Shown here one piece after another: positions 17,076 to 26,289 of a stretch of DNA of 64,000 bases; within the stretch, counting starts at the first letter, position 1; each line of letters starts with the position of its first letter. The translations under genes were made by a program, and so were the position numbers. The DNA lies in NCBI GenBank assembly GCA_009698615.1, contig WLPU01000006.1:1-64000 (forward strand), read 5' to 3'. The stretch comes from Actinomycetota bacterium. GTDB taxonomy: Bacteria; Actinomycetota; Actinomycetes; Nanopelagicales; Nanopelagicaceae. The notes under the pieces are model-generated. The model searched no databases. It saw only the letters and a program-made list of their open reading frames with translations, and was not told where the DNA came from.

Positions 17076-17921
17076 ATGAGAATCGATGCGCATCACCACA
17101 TCTGGAATCTTGAAGTTCGAGATCAAGAATGGATCAAAGGCGATCTCATGGCTCCCTTGCGGCGAAATTTTTCTATGACAGACCTTCGCGCGGCTGTTGC
17201 TGGAACAGGAATCGATAGAACAGTCTTGGTTCAAACAGTGACCAACTATGACGAGACCCCAGAACTCCTTGAAATTGCCGAATTGGATCCCATGGTCGCT
17301 GGCGTAGTCGGATGGTTGAAGATTGACGCACCTGATGCCCTTGATCACTTAGATCAATACTTGGAATTGCCCGGGGCAGATTTTCTCGTTGGGATCAGAG
17401 ATATTGCACACGACGAGCCAGACGCAAATTATCTTTCCAAGCCAAATGTCATCAACAATGTGAAAGAACTTGGTACCTATGGACTTGTCTATGACTTATT
17501 AACCAAGACTCCCCAACTAGCTGCCGGCATCGCACTAGTAAAAGCTGCCCCCGATACTCAATTTGTCATGGACCACATCTCGAAGCCTTACGTAACAAAG
17601 GGCGAGATGGAACCGTGGGCAACAATGATGCGTGAATTAGCTTCACTTCCAAATGTTGTCTGCAAAATTTCTGGGATGATCACAGAAGGAAATTGGAACT
17701 CTTGGAAATCTGCCGATTTTGAACCGTACACCGATCTCTTGTTGGAAATATTTGGACCACAGCGATTGATGTTCGGCTCTGATTGGCCAGTCGCAACACT
17801 TGCAGGTACTTACAAGGATGTGGTCACTTTGGCAGAATCGGTTACTCGATCTCTTTCTGCCAGCGAAGCAGATGCGTTTTGGAGTACAACCGCGATTCGG
17901 GCATATAGGTTGCCAATCTAG
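17076..17921 (+). CDS. Amidohydrolase, probable L-fuconolactonase
   Basis: A 281-residue metal-dependent hydrolase of the amidohydrolase-2 family. It opens the sugar lactone to L-fuconate. Seen: the N-terminal RIDAHHHIWN metal site, FVMDHISKP with a further His, and the C-terminal MFGSDWPV with the catalytic Asp. A ribosome site (AGGAGAG) precedes ATG 17076. It completes the set dehydrogenase - mutarotase - lactonase that feeds the fuconate dehydratase encoded divergently. A rhamnonolactone or galactonolactone specificity cannot be excluded. Confidence 0.88.
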   Translation: MRIDAHHHIWNLEVRDQEWIKGDLMAPLRRNFSMTDLRAAVAGTGIDRTVLVQTVTNYDETPELLEIAELDPMVAGVVGWLKIDAPDALDHLDQYLELPGADFLVGIRDIAHDEPDANYLSKPNVINNVKELGTYGLVYDLLTKTPQLAAGIALVKAAPDTQFVMDHISKPYVTKGEMEPWATMMRELASLPNVVCKISGMITEGNWNSWKSADFEPYTDLLLEIFGPQRLMFGSDWPVATLAGTYKDVVTLAESVTRSLSASEADAFWSTTAIRAYRLPI

Positions 17922-17994
17922 TAATGACTTCCGCTATCTGAAACAAAATCAAAGCTGAGTTGTTCTAATGCCTAACTCAGTGCCTCAATCGCAC

Positions 17995-18000
17995 TAAGGT
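17995..18000 (+). promoter_or_regulatory. -10 element of the first MFS gene
   Basis: TAAGGT followed by seven bases and ATG 18008; predicted leaderless start. The second MFS copy has the same hexamer at the same distance. Confidence 0.5.
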
Positions 18001-18007
18001 AGCTCTC

Positions 18008-19141
18008 ATGATGCGCAGGCCTACTACTTTTCAAGGCCTCATGGTTCAAGCAGCCTCCGGTTCTTACTTATTGTGGGCCGCCGGTGCAGCAATCCCACTT
18101 ATACGTATCGATTTTGGTATCAGCCGCACACTTGCAAGTATGCATAGCATCTCGACCGGAATCGGCGCCGTCATGGGCGCTCATTATGCGATCAGACTCT
18201 CACAGAAATTAACCAGAGAGATTCTGGTACGAGTCATGGTTTTCACAATGGTGATCGGAATCCTTGGCCTCATTAATGGCCCCAGCATTTGGATTACCGT
18301 ACCTAGTTGCGGGATTGCAGCATTTTCTCAAACAATCATCAACGCAATTAGCCTTTCTGAAATTTCACATGATGATAAACCTTCGCTGCGCAGAATATTC
18401 ATTCAAACCGGAATTCAGGCGGGAGTTGGGGCAAGTGCGATCTTTTTCATTAGCGCTTCCCTGCACGCAAATCTCGGGTGGCGCCTCCCAATTCTTATTG
18501 GAATTTTAACGCTCTCACCGATGGCACTTTTCATGATCTGGCGGGTGAAATTTTTAGAAGCCCCGAAGATGCAAACCCAGAAATTAGAACTAGGCACTAC
18601 GAGAAGTACTCACTATCGCATCTTTACATTGGGAGTACTTATGTCTTTTGTTGAAATGGGCGTCGGATTTTGGTCCATTGATCTACTCATCAGTCGCGGG
18701 GCTGGAGTCGCACTAGGAGCATTCGGTTCGGCCTTGCTGAGTATTGCCATATGTGGTTTTCGTCTTGCGTTGGCTTTCACTCACTTGGCTGTTGGGCAAA
18801 TCATGCGTATGGCAGTCACATTAATGTTCCTTGGCGTGGGAATTATTTGCATTACCAATTCTTCAACAGTAACTATGGTTGGTCTGGTCATTGCAGGCGC
18901 CGGTAGCGCGGCACTTTTCTCCGGAGGGATTTTCCAAATTTCTGAAGGATTTCAGGATGCTCAGATCAGAATTTCTCGATACATGATGGGAACTGCATTG
19001 TCTTACGGTCTCACTCCCTTTGTGCTAGCAATCGTTTTTGATAATGCAGGATTCATTGCTGGGTATTTATTATTGCTCCCAGTTTTAACTACCGCCTTCT
19101 TGATGTGGCGCAAAATGGGAGCCCCACAAAAGCATAACTAG
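18008..19141 (+). CDS. MFS-like transporter, copy 1
   Basis: A 377-residue, strongly hydrophobic protein with about 12 predicted membrane segments and no signal peptide. It looks like a major facilitator with two halves joined by a basic loop near residues 185-205. Recurrent features shared with the following gene are DFGISRTLAS in helix 1-2, EISHDDKPSLRR in the central loop, FVEMGVGFWSIDLLISRGAG, and YMMGTALSYGLTPF near the end. The substrate is unknown. It is placed right after the fucose catabolic genes, so a deoxysugar, sugar acid or lactate is conceivable. It is about the same length as the next gene and clearly a tandem duplicate. Confidence 0.75.
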   Translation: MMRRPTTFQGLMVQAASGSYLLWAAGAAIPLIRIDFGISRTLASMHSISTGIGAVMGAHYAIRLSQKLTREILVRVMVFTMVIGILGLINGPSIWITVPSCGIAAFSQTIINAISLSEISHDDKPSLRRIFIQTGIQAGVGASAIFFISASLHANLGWRLPILIGILTLSPMALFMIWRVKFLEAPKMQTQKLELGTTRSTHYRIFTLGVLMSFVEMGVGFWSIDLLISRGAGVALGAFGSALLSIAICGFRLALAFTHLAVGQIMRMAVTLMFLGVGIICITNSSTVTMVGLVIAGAGSAALFSGGIFQISEGFQDAQIRISRYMMGTALSYGLTPFVLAIVFDNAGFIAGYLLLLPVLTTAFLMWRKMGAPQKHN

Positions 19142-19291
19142 CGCTGAGTCGAAGCTAGCTTTATGGGTAATACTTTCAATGGCGCCAGGATCCTCGCTTG
19201 GTAAATCCCGTCACTCATTGAACCTATTCCATTAATTGATAAACTGAATTGAAACATGGTTAGAGACCACATCGATTCGTCCAGCTCGGAC

Positions 19292-19297
19292 TAAGGT
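19292..19297 (+). promoter_or_regulatory. -10 element of the second MFS gene
   Basis: TAAGGT, seven bases, then ATG 19305. The match with the box before the first copy suggests the promoter was duplicated together with the gene. Confidence 0.5.
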
Positions 19298-19304
19298 TCA
19301 TCCC

Positions 19305-20435
19305 ATGGCAAGAAAGCCGATCACCTTCAAAGCGATTATTTTCCTGCACTCTACGGCTATGTACCTCATGTGGGCAGCAGGTGCCGCCGTTCCCCTCGTG
19401 AGATTAGATTTTGGAATCAGTCGTACTTTGGCAAGTGTTCATGGAATCGCAAGTGGCTTAGGCGCTCTTCTAGGAGCGAGAATCGCAGTTACATCTTTGA
19501 AATATCTTTCCCGTGAAGCGCTAGTGAAGACAACAACTATCACCTTGTTTATCGGGATTTTTGGACTCGTACTGGGCCCCACCATTTGGATAACGGTACC
19601 TGGATGTGGTTTAGCGGCAATGTCACAATCAACTATTAGCGCCATAATAATGTCGCAGATTTCCCATGACGATAAACCATCAATGCGCAGGGTTCTCTTG
19701 CAGACTGGCATCGGAGCGGCCGTAGGGTCTAGTTCAATCCTCCTGATGAGTGCGGCACTTCATTCCGGGCATAACTGGCGATTGCCAATTTTTTTAGGAA
19801 TATTCATATTGGGTCCGCTGACACTATTGGTGATTAGGAATGTAGAGTTTTTAGATGCCCCTAGTTCAAAGATGCATGCTGGCACGAGAAGCTTTGCAGG
19901 AATTGAAAAGGCTCAAGTTTATGTAATTGCGGGCTTGCTCTTTTTTGTTGAAATGGGAGTTGGATTCTGGGCGATTGATCTATTGATTAGCCGTGGAGCC
20001 GGAGTCGCCCTAGGCGCCCTAGGTGCTGGACTCATGGGACTTTCATGCGCTCTCACTCGAATCATTCTCGGTGTCTTTAATGCATCCCCGAGAGCACTTT
20101 CAATCATCTCCGTTGGGTTTCCATTCGTAGGAGTCCCAATTATCTGTGCCACAAATAGCCCCTCTTTGACAATGATCGGCTTGATTATTGCTGCATGTGG
20201 CACTGGGCCACTTTTCAGTCTTGCAATAGTTCAAATCTCGGATGGGTATCGAGATTCTGCCGAGAGAATCTCTCACTACATGATGGGTTCTGCACTTTCC
20301 TACGGTGTTACGCCATTCTTCTTAGCATTGATATTTGATAATGCCGGATTCATTGCAGGATATTTAGCCCTGCTGCCAGCCCTGGCGATTGCATTATTGC
20401 TCTTGCGAAGGCTTGGGGCACATCAAGAGGCGTAA
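19305..20435 (+). CDS. MFS-like transporter, copy 2
   Basis: A 376-residue paralogue of the preceding gene; by eye more than half of the residues are identical. Conserved blocks include MWAAGAAVPLVRLDFGISRT, SQISHDDKPSMRR, FVEMGVGFWAIDLLISRGAG and HYMMGSALSYGVTPFF. The most divergent part is the central cytoplasmic loop (about 185-205). Its 3' end overlaps the convergent SDR gene by 13 bp. Both copies look intact, which argues for retained, perhaps slightly different, transport roles. Confidence 0.75.
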   Translation: MARKPITFKAIIFLHSTAMYLMWAAGAAVPLVRLDFGISRTLASVHGIASGLGALLGARIAVTSLKYLSREALVKTTTITLFIGIFGLVLGPTIWITVPGCGLAAMSQSTISAIIMSQISHDDKPSMRRVLLQTGIGAAVGSSSILLMSAALHSGHNWRLPIFLGIFILGPLTLLVIRNVEFLDAPSSKMHAGTRSFAGIEKAQVYVIAGLLFFVEMGVGFWAIDLLISRGAGVALGALGAGLMGLSCALTRIILGVFNASPRALSIISVGFPFVGVPIICATNSPSLTMIGLIIAACGTGPLFSLAIVQISDGYRDSAERISHYMMGSALSYGVTPFFLALIFDNAGFIAGYLALLPALAIALLLLRRLGAHQEA

Positions 20436-21184
20436 CGAGCGTGCAGCCCACCATCGACCATCAAATCAGCCCCATTGATGAATGATGCATCCTCGGAAAG
20501 GATAAATAAGACAACTTTCGCAATTTCATGTGGTTGTCCCACTCGCTTCATCGGTTGAACTTCAATGGCATTTGCCTTAGCAGCAGGGAAAAGTTCAAAG
20601 TAGGACTTCAGTAGCGGAGTGAGGGTATAGCCGGGCGAAACAGAATTCACGCGAATGCCATGCTTTGCCTCATCCAGCGCCAAGTTGCGACTCAACCCTA
20701 CGATTCCACCTTTGGCTGCCGAGTATGGGAAAAAGTTTGGAGAAGTCATGCGGCCATGGATCGAGGAAATATTAACAATTGATCCTTTCTTGGCTTTGCG
20801 CATTTCGGGCAAGCAAAGTTTTGCTACATACCAACTTGATTTGAGATCTAGGGCAAAGAAGGATTCCCACTCTTCATCGGCATATTCCACGGGATCTGCA
20901 TATGAATTTCTACCAGCGTTAGATACTGCAACCGTCACGGGACCGAAAGCCGCAGTCAACTTGTCGAAAGAGGCCTTGAACGTTTCAAACTTGGAGACAT
21001 CTCCATGCTGATACTGAACTTGAAAACCTTTTGTAGTTAATTGGGCCACGAGTGCCTGGCTATTTACATCGTCGATATCTACAAATGAAACCTTGGCACC
21101 TTCATGAGCGGCTTCTATCACTATTGCTTCGCCGATTCCTTGAGCTCCACCAGTAACAAGTAAATGTTCGCCTTTAAGTCTCAT
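20423..21184 (-). CDS. SDR-family sugar/sugar-acid dehydrogenase, copy 2
   Basis: A 253-residue classical SDR. Seen: TGGAQGIGEA, FVDIDD at the end of strand 2 (Asp favouring NAD+), NAGRNSYADPVE, serine in NISSIHGR, Tyr and Lys in YSAAKGG, and VDGGLHARY at the end. It is a close paralogue of the next upstream gene and starts 4 bp after that gene's stop. ATG 21184 is chosen over a start 72 bp upstream because the Rossmann motif then sits at the usual distance and there is no overlap. A role as 2-keto-3-deoxy-L-fuconate or aldose dehydrogenase is likely. Confidence 0.87.
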   Translation of the reverse strand: MRLKGEHLLVTGGAQGIGEAIVIEAAHEGAKVSFVDIDDVNSQALVAQLTTKGFQVQYQHGDVSKFETFKASFDKLTAAFGPVTVAVSNAGRNSYADPVEYADEEWESFFALDLKSSWYVAKLCLPEMRKAKKGSIVNISSIHGRMTSPNFFPYSAAKGGIVGLSRNLALDEAKHGIRVNSVSPGYTLTPLLKSYFELFPAAKANAIEVQPMKRVGQPHEIAKVVLFILSEDASFINGADLMVDGGLHARYAS

Positions 21185-21188
21185 GAAA

Positions 21189-21947
21189 TCACGCTGACCT
21201 TGCACTAAGTCCGCCATCAACAGCCCAGTCAGAGCCGTTAACGAAGGAGGAGTCATCGGAAAGTAAAAAGGTTACAACTTTTGCTATTTCATCAGGACGA
21301 CCCATGCGGCCCATCGGCTGAATTGCAAGTGATCTCTCTAGTCGCCCAGGTTCTGCATCCAGCCAACCTTGAGTCAGGGGGGTTAGCACATAGCCAGGTG
21401 CAACAGTGTTTGTGCGAATCTCATGATGGCCTTCATCGACTCCCAAGTTACGGGTTAAACCCATGACCGCTGATTTTGCAGCGCCGTATGGAAAGAAATT
21501 TGGAAATGTAAGGCGACCATGAATGGAGCCGATATTTACAATTGCTCCTTTGTGCGCTTTGCGCATTCCAGGAAGTGCCAACTTGGCGGTCAACCAAATA
21601 GCTTTCAGATCAATAGCAAAGAAGGCATCCCACTGTTCATCTGTCATCTCAACTGGGTCGGCGTAAGAATTAACTCCAGCGTTGTTAACGACTCCAGTGA
21701 CATCACCAAATTGAGCGACGAGAGATTTGTACGCGGCTTCTAGCTCGGGGAAATTTGCAACATCTGCCTTAGCAAATGCGACGCTATGGCCTGCCTTGCG
21801 CAGTTCTGCAACAAGTGCCTCACCGTTTAGTACATCAATATCCACAAATGAAACCTTCGCGCCTTGAGCCAAGCAGTCACGGACAATCGCTTCACCTATC
21901 CCTTTTGAACCGCCCGTGACGAATACATGCTGATGTGCGAGTTTCAT
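21189..21947 (-). CDS. SDR-family sugar/sugar-acid dehydrogenase, copy 1
   Basis: A 252-residue classical SDR with TGGSKGIGEA, FVDIDV, NNAGVNSYADPVEM, NIGSIHGRLTFP, YGAAKSA and VDGGLSARSA. It shares all landmark segments with the downstream SDR, so the pair arose by tandem duplication. In oxidative deoxyhexose pathways one SDR oxidises the aldose and another the 2-keto-3-deoxy acid; a pair like this could provide both. It is part of the operon that also encodes KDPG aldolase, KDG kinase, a lactonase and a CUT1 transporter. Confidence 0.87.
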   Translation of the reverse strand: MKLAHQHVFVTGGSKGIGEAIVRDCLAQGAKVSFVDIDVLNGEALVAELRKAGHSVAFAKADVANFPELEAAYKSLVAQFGDVTGVVNNAGVNSYADPVEMTDEQWDAFFAIDLKAIWLTAKLALPGMRKAHKGAIVNIGSIHGRLTFPNFFPYGAAKSAVMGLTRNLGVDEGHHEIRTNTVAPGYVLTPLTQGWLDAEPGRLERSLAIQPMGRMGRPDEIAKVVTFLLSDDSSFVNGSDWAVDGGLSARSA

Positions 21948-21952
21948 ATTTA

Positions 21953-22570
21953 TTACCTTATCTGCTTTGCAGCGCTAATGGCGTTGAGAAAACCTTGAAC
22001 ATTGTTTCCAATTTCACCGATGCCACCTTTAGTTAGTGGCCCACCAAGTCCCACTAGTGATGCGCCAGCGGCAAACCATTCGGCCACTGATGTCGTCGTC
22101 ATGCCACCAGTAGGGCACCAGATATTTCCCGGAAAAGGATCTCGCAAGGCTTTCAGGTGGCCAGGGCCATACGTGGAGGCGGGGAATAGTTTAAGAACAT
22201 CAGCGCCAGCCTTGAGTGCAACAGCGACATCAGTGGCAGATGCAATTCCCGGGATTGAAAGTAAGCCGGCAGATTTTGTCGCTGAAATTACTTCGGGGTC
22301 GGTATTAGGCGAGACAATAAATGAAGCCCCTGCATTCTTGGCGCGAAGAACATCAGCCGGATCCAATATTGTGCCAACTCCTACGCATACGCCATCGCGC
22401 TTTGCTAACGAGGTGATGATTTCGAATGCACCTGGGTTTGTCATTGTTACTTCAATACAAGAAAGCCCTGCACTCACTATTGCATCTGCAATTTGTTGCC
22501 CTGTTTTTTGATCCGGGCCTCGAACAATCGCGACGGCGCCACTGCTGATTAATCTATCAATGACGTTCAT
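21953..22570 (-). CDS. eda: 2-dehydro-3-deoxy-phosphogluconate (KDPG) aldolase family
   Basis: A 205-residue TIM-barrel aldolase. The Schiff-base lysine is in DVLKLFPAS (about residue 130), the catalytic Glu in IEVTMTNP (about 41), and the phosphate-binding loop is CPTGGMT. It splits KDPG into pyruvate and glyceraldehyde 3-phosphate; some relatives use KDPGal or unphosphorylated acids. Start and the stop of the kinase gene overlap (TAATG), so the two are coupled. It is the terminal step for the galacturonate route assembled from this window. Confidence 0.92.
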   Translation of the reverse strand: MNVIDRLISSGAVAIVRGPDQKTGQQIADAIVSAGLSCIEVTMTNPGAFEIITSLAKRDGVCVGVGTILDPADVLRAKNAGASFIVSPNTDPEVISATKSAGLLSIPGIASATDVAVALKAGADVLKLFPASTYGPGHLKALRDPFPGNIWCPTGGMTTTSVAEWFAAGASLVGLGGPLTKGGIGEIGNNVQGFLNAISAAKQIR

Positions 22571-23520
22571 TACGCTCCCTTTGTTAGTTCGGCAATTATT
22601 GCAGGATCGGTTAGACCATTTCGACCAGTGGGTAATCCGGCCCAGTCACCAAATTGGCTAGCAACTCGTGCCCCAGAAATTGCGCCTTGCTTGATTGCAT
22701 CCAATGTTCCAAGGCCACCAAGTAGTCCCGCGATCACACCACCGGTGAAAGCATCTCCTGATCCCACAGGATCAACGGCATTTACTTTCGGTGGAGAAAT
22801 CTCTCCGTGCTGACCGTTAATCGAGTAACGAATTGGTTGGTCTCCTTTTGTCATTATGACATTTATGCACCCGCGTGAGTGAGCCAGGGCAATTGCCTTT
22901 CCTGGATCACTCTCACCGAAAACTGCAGCATATTCATCTTCGCCTCCAATGAGTAAATCAATATCTTGCGCAAGAGGCTCCAAAACAAGTCGGGCTTGTC
23001 GCTCTGTCCATAACTTGCGGCGGATATTGAGATCAAAACTTCGGGGTACCCCAAGTTCACGGGATTTATCCAGTGCAAACTTCACAGCTGCAGATGCTGT
23101 CGTAGAAATTGCGCAGGTAATGCCAGTGGTGTGCAACCACTTCGAATTCTTTAATACTTCAAGGTCAATGTCAGATGGTGAAATTGTTGATGCTGCTGCC
23201 CCTTTTCGAAGGTAGGTCGCCTCTACGGGGCGTGTTGACCCAGGATTACGAATCATCGTTCCAGTAAATTCTGGAACTCGCTTGACCGCTGAGACATCGA
23301 CTCCCTCTGCAAGAAAATCATTGAGTAACGCTGTACCCAATTCATCTTGCCCAAAATGTGTATAGAAGTGAGCCTTCAGCCCCAATCGTGAAACCGCTAC
23401 GGCAACATTCCCTTCAGCCCCGGCTGTACTTCGACTAAAGGATTTAGCGTCGACAACATTGTCGGTATCGCCGGCAAGGAAAAGTGCCATCGCCTCGCCA
23501 AAGGTGTAGAGATCAGGCAT
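22570..23520 (-). CDS. 2-keto-3-deoxygluconate kinase (PfkB family)
   Basis: A 316-residue ribokinase-fold kinase. The N-terminal substrate region is TFGEAMALFLAGD, followed by FSRSTAGAEGNVAVAVSRLG. The C-terminal catalytic motif is VDPVGSGDAFTGG, with Asp as the base. This arrangement is typical of KDG kinases, which make KDPG for the aldolase encoded immediately downstream. TAATG overlaps couple it to both neighbours. A fructokinase-like alternative is less likely given the aldolase partner. Confidence 0.9.
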   Translation of the reverse strand: MPDLYTFGEAMALFLAGDTDNVVDAKSFSRSTAGAEGNVAVAVSRLGLKAHFYTHFGQDELGTALLNDFLAEGVDVSAVKRVPEFTGTMIRNPGSTRPVEATYLRKGAAASTISPSDIDLEVLKNSKWLHTTGITCAISTTASAAVKFALDKSRELGVPRSFDLNIRRKLWTERQARLVLEPLAQDIDLLIGGEDEYAAVFGESDPGKAIALAHSRGCINVIMTKGDQPIRYSINGQHGEISPPKVNAVDPVGSGDAFTGGVIAGLLGGLGTLDAIKQGAISGARVASQFGDWAGLPTGRNGLTDPAIIAELTKGA

Positions 23521-24395
23521 TAAGCACCAAAAAGGTTAGTCTTTTGGCCGCGCACGCCTGGGGTTGCTATATAAACAAAACCTGCCTCTGGATATTCTTT
23601 CAAGTCCGTATCTTCACTTGCGCTGGTAATAATAAGTTGATCAAGGTTTTCTCCACCAAATACACAGGAAGTAATTCGTGGCGCGGGACAGGATATTTGC
23701 TCGAGCAAGGCGCCAGTTTTTCCATCAAAGCAACGCACAGCATGGCCCATCCAAAATGCCACCCATAAATTGCCGTCAGCATCTGCCGACATTCCATCTG
23801 GCATTCCCATGCTTTCTGGAAACTCCACTAACGTGCGACGGTTTCTGATCTCACGCTCTTCTACATCGAAAATGTCTACACGACGCAATGGTGTGTCGAT
23901 ATAAAACATAGTTTTCCCATCGACAGTCCAATCCAATCCATTGCTGATAGTGACGTCTCCAAAGAGTCGGCGCATGTGCTTTCCATCTGCCCGCATCTGA
24001 TAAAACGCGCCAGCATTAGTCTTAAAGTCATAGGCCATGGAGCCCAGAAAAAGATCGCCCTGCGGGGAAACTTTTGCATCATTCCAACGGACAATTTGTT
24101 TAGAGGTGTAACCATCTACATCAATCCGCGTTGGAAGTGAATGTAGGGTGCCATCCGGATCACGAAGTTGGGGGCCATTTGCTGTCCCAATTATTTCTCC
24201 GCCGGATGTTCGAGGAATTGCAAAACCAACATCTTCGGTAGTTTCATATTCAGATACTGCCCCACTTGTTAGGTGACGTCCACGCACCTTTTTGCCGTAG
24301 AGATCAACCCACTTAATGGTTTCGTTTGTAGGGCCCGAAGCAGTTGGACCTTCACCTAAAACATTGCGCCGCTCGTCAAAGACTAAAGCTTTCAT
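23520..24395 (-). CDS. SMP-30/gluconolactonase family protein (sugar lactonase)
   Basis: A 291-residue six-bladed beta-propeller lactonase of the SMP-30/regucalcin family. Metal-binding candidates are Glu in VLGEGPTAS (about 15), Asn in VTISNGLDW, and Asp in MPDGMSADADGNLWVA. It would open an aldonolactone made by a sugar dehydrogenase, such as the SDRs of the same operon, before dehydration to a 2-keto-3-deoxy acid. The usual tryptophan after GEGP is replaced. Substrate is unknown. Confidence 0.87.
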   Translation of the reverse strand: MKALVFDERRNVLGEGPTASGPTNETIKWVDLYGKKVRGRHLTSGAVSEYETTEDVGFAIPRTSGGEIIGTANGPQLRDPDGTLHSLPTRIDVDGYTSKQIVRWNDAKVSPQGDLFLGSMAYDFKTNAGAFYQMRADGKHMRRLFGDVTISNGLDWTVDGKTMFYIDTPLRRVDIFDVEEREIRNRRTLVEFPESMGMPDGMSADADGNLWVAFWMGHAVRCFDGKTGALLEQISCPAPRITSCVFGGENLDQLIITSASEDTDLKEYPEAGFVYIATPGVRGQKTNLFGA

Positions 24396-24405
24396 GAGTG
24401 TGAGC

Positions 24406-25299
24406 CTAACCTTTGAGTGCGCCGCCTAGCAATCCCCGCAAGAAATAGCGGCCTAAGAACATATATACCAAAAGTGTTGGGATCGAAACGATCAGAGATG
24501 CCGTCATATTGTTTCCGTAATAGACCTGATTACCTGATCCGGTAATGAAGTTCAGCGCAGTTGTGGCTACAGCCAACTTTGGCGCTCCACCCGTGAGGAA
24601 GATTGCAAAAAGGAAATCGTTCCATGCGGAGGTGAATTGCCAAATCAACACTACGACAAAGCCTGGAATTGAAAGTGGTAAGAAAATAGTACGGAAAATG
24701 CGAACCATGCCAGCACCATCGACTCGACCAGCCTCGATTAATTCATTAGGGATCGCAGCGTAATAGTTTCGGAAGATTAAGGTACAGATCGGAATACCAT
24801 AAATAACGTGAGCAACTACCAGTACGTAAATCGTGCCGCCGATTCCAGCCCAGTGATTGAATTGAGTCAAAGGAATCATGATCGCCTGATATGGAATAAA
24901 CATTCCGAATAGGAATGCAGTGAAGATCGCAGATGAGCCTTTGAAGCGCCATTTAGCAAAAACGTAACCGTTGATCGAACCGATAATCGCCGAGATAATC
25001 GAGGATTGGACGACGAAAAATAAAGTACGCCCCATAGGCACCTTGAGAATTGCCCAGGTAGGACCCCACGCCGCAAAGTTCAGATGAGTGGGTATCGTAA
25101 ATGCCGCACTCTGGCTCACCCCAGTGATTCCCTTTACGGAGTTAACCACCATGATGTAGATAGGCAAGATCGCAATAACAAAGAGAATTGAAAGCGAGAT
25201 ATAGCGAAAGACCAGAGCAAACTGACCTTTGCCGGTGAGTTTGCGGCTATTGGAAACATTCTTATGCTGGGTGATGCGGTCGACGAGATCGGTTGTCAT
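24406..25299 (-). CDS. CUT1 carbohydrate ABC transporter permease (MalG type), second system
   Basis: A 297-residue permease with an N-terminal cytoplasmic segment of about 30 residues and six membrane helices. The EAA loop is EAGRVDGAGMVRIFRTIFLP and the C-terminus RYFLRGLLGGALKG is typical for the CUT1 MalG side. Its start overlaps the MalF-type stop (TAATG). Together with the MalF-type and binding protein it makes an importer; again no ATPase is present nearby. Confidence 0.92.
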   Translation of the reverse strand: MTTDLVDRITQHKNVSNSRKLTGKGQFALVFRYISLSILFVIAILPIYIMVVNSVKGITGVSQSAAFTIPTHLNFAAWGPTWAILKVPMGRTLFFVVQSSIISAIIGSINGYVFAKWRFKGSSAIFTAFLFGMFIPYQAIMIPLTQFNHWAGIGGTIYVLVVAHVIYGIPICTLIFRNYYAAIPNELIEAGRVDGAGMVRIFRTIFLPLSIPGFVVVLIWQFTSAWNDFLFAIFLTGGAPKLAVATTALNFITGSGNQVYYGNNMTASLIVSIPTLLVYMFLGRYFLRGLLGGALKG

Positions 25300-26195
25300 T
25301 ACTTCATCTCCTCTGACTTATTAACATATCGAAGATAAGGAATAACGACGACCGCAATAATCACCAAGATGACCATCGCGATAGCTGAGCCTTTGGCGAA
25401 ATTCTGGAAATCGAAAATAACCTGCCACAAATAGATCGCAAGTACCTTTGTAACATAACTCTTAGAAGCAATACCGTAAATAAGATCAAAGACTTTCATT
25501 GAGATATGCCCCAGAATAATAAGCACGGTCAAAAAAGTTGGCTTGAGCTGTGGGAAAAGAATATGGCGGTAAATCTTTGTCTCACTCGCGCCATCCACTC
25601 GTGCAGCCTCGCGTAGGTCGTCAGGAATGCCACGAAAACCTGCGAGAAAGAGCGCCATAACATAGCCAGACATCTGCCAAATTGCTGGCAGTGCCATCGC
25701 ATACATCGATCCCTTCTCTGATGAATACCAGTCGTTTTGCAAGATGCCCAAGTGAGCTGCTCGCAAAACCATATTCAGGCCAGTTGCCTTGTCGTCATGT
25801 GCCGAATCCATCAACCATCGCCATGAGGTACCCATTGCAATAAACGAGATCGCCATGGGATAGAGATAAATAGACCGGAACAAGCCTTCGCCCTTGATTC
25901 CCTTTTCCAGCAAGAGGGACATGATCAATCCCGAAATCAGAGTTCCGATCATGAATACAACGGTAAATTTCATGAGGTTGCCAAAGGCGTGCGTGAACTC
26001 TGGGTCTTCAAGCAAACCCGTGTAATTCGAAAGGCCAGCAAAGCTATTGTCTTTAGACCACGCATTTGTGCGATGGCTAAAGGAAAGTTTAAGAGTCCAA
26101 CCAATCATTCCGTAAACGAAAACTGCTATCGCCAAAATCGAGGGCAGTACAAAAAAGAATCCCCCCCAAGGGTTATGTACATGCTTTCGCTTCAT
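25299..26195 (-). CDS. CUT1 carbohydrate ABC transporter permease (MalF type), second system
   Basis: A 298-residue permease. The first helix begins after a basic, proline-containing stretch (KRKHVHNPWGG). The EAA loop is EAARVDGASETKIYRHILFP. ATG 26195 is favoured because the basic tail before helix 1 fits the family; an alternative GTG at 26216 would add seven residues but has its purine-rich ribosome site directly against it. A stable hairpin separates this gene from the binding-protein gene upstream. Confidence 0.9.
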   Translation of the reverse strand: MKRKHVHNPWGGFFFVLPSILAIAVFVYGMIGWTLKLSFSHRTNAWSKDNSFAGLSNYTGLLEDPEFTHAFGNLMKFTVVFMIGTLISGLIMSLLLEKGIKGEGLFRSIYLYPMAISFIAMGTSWRWLMDSAHDDKATGLNMVLRAAHLGILQNDWYSSEKGSMYAMALPAIWQMSGYVMALFLAGFRGIPDDLREAARVDGASETKIYRHILFPQLKPTFLTVLIILGHISMKVFDLIYGIASKSYVTKVLAIYLWQVIFDFQNFAKGSAIAMVILVIIAVVVIPYLRYVNKSEEMK

Positions 26196-26289
26196 CAACG
26201 CCACTACGGTGCACACCCTTCAAAATTTCTAAAATTAAGTTCGGATTAGTCACGAACTGTATTCGTATTATCTGAATCTTCAAAGTGCA

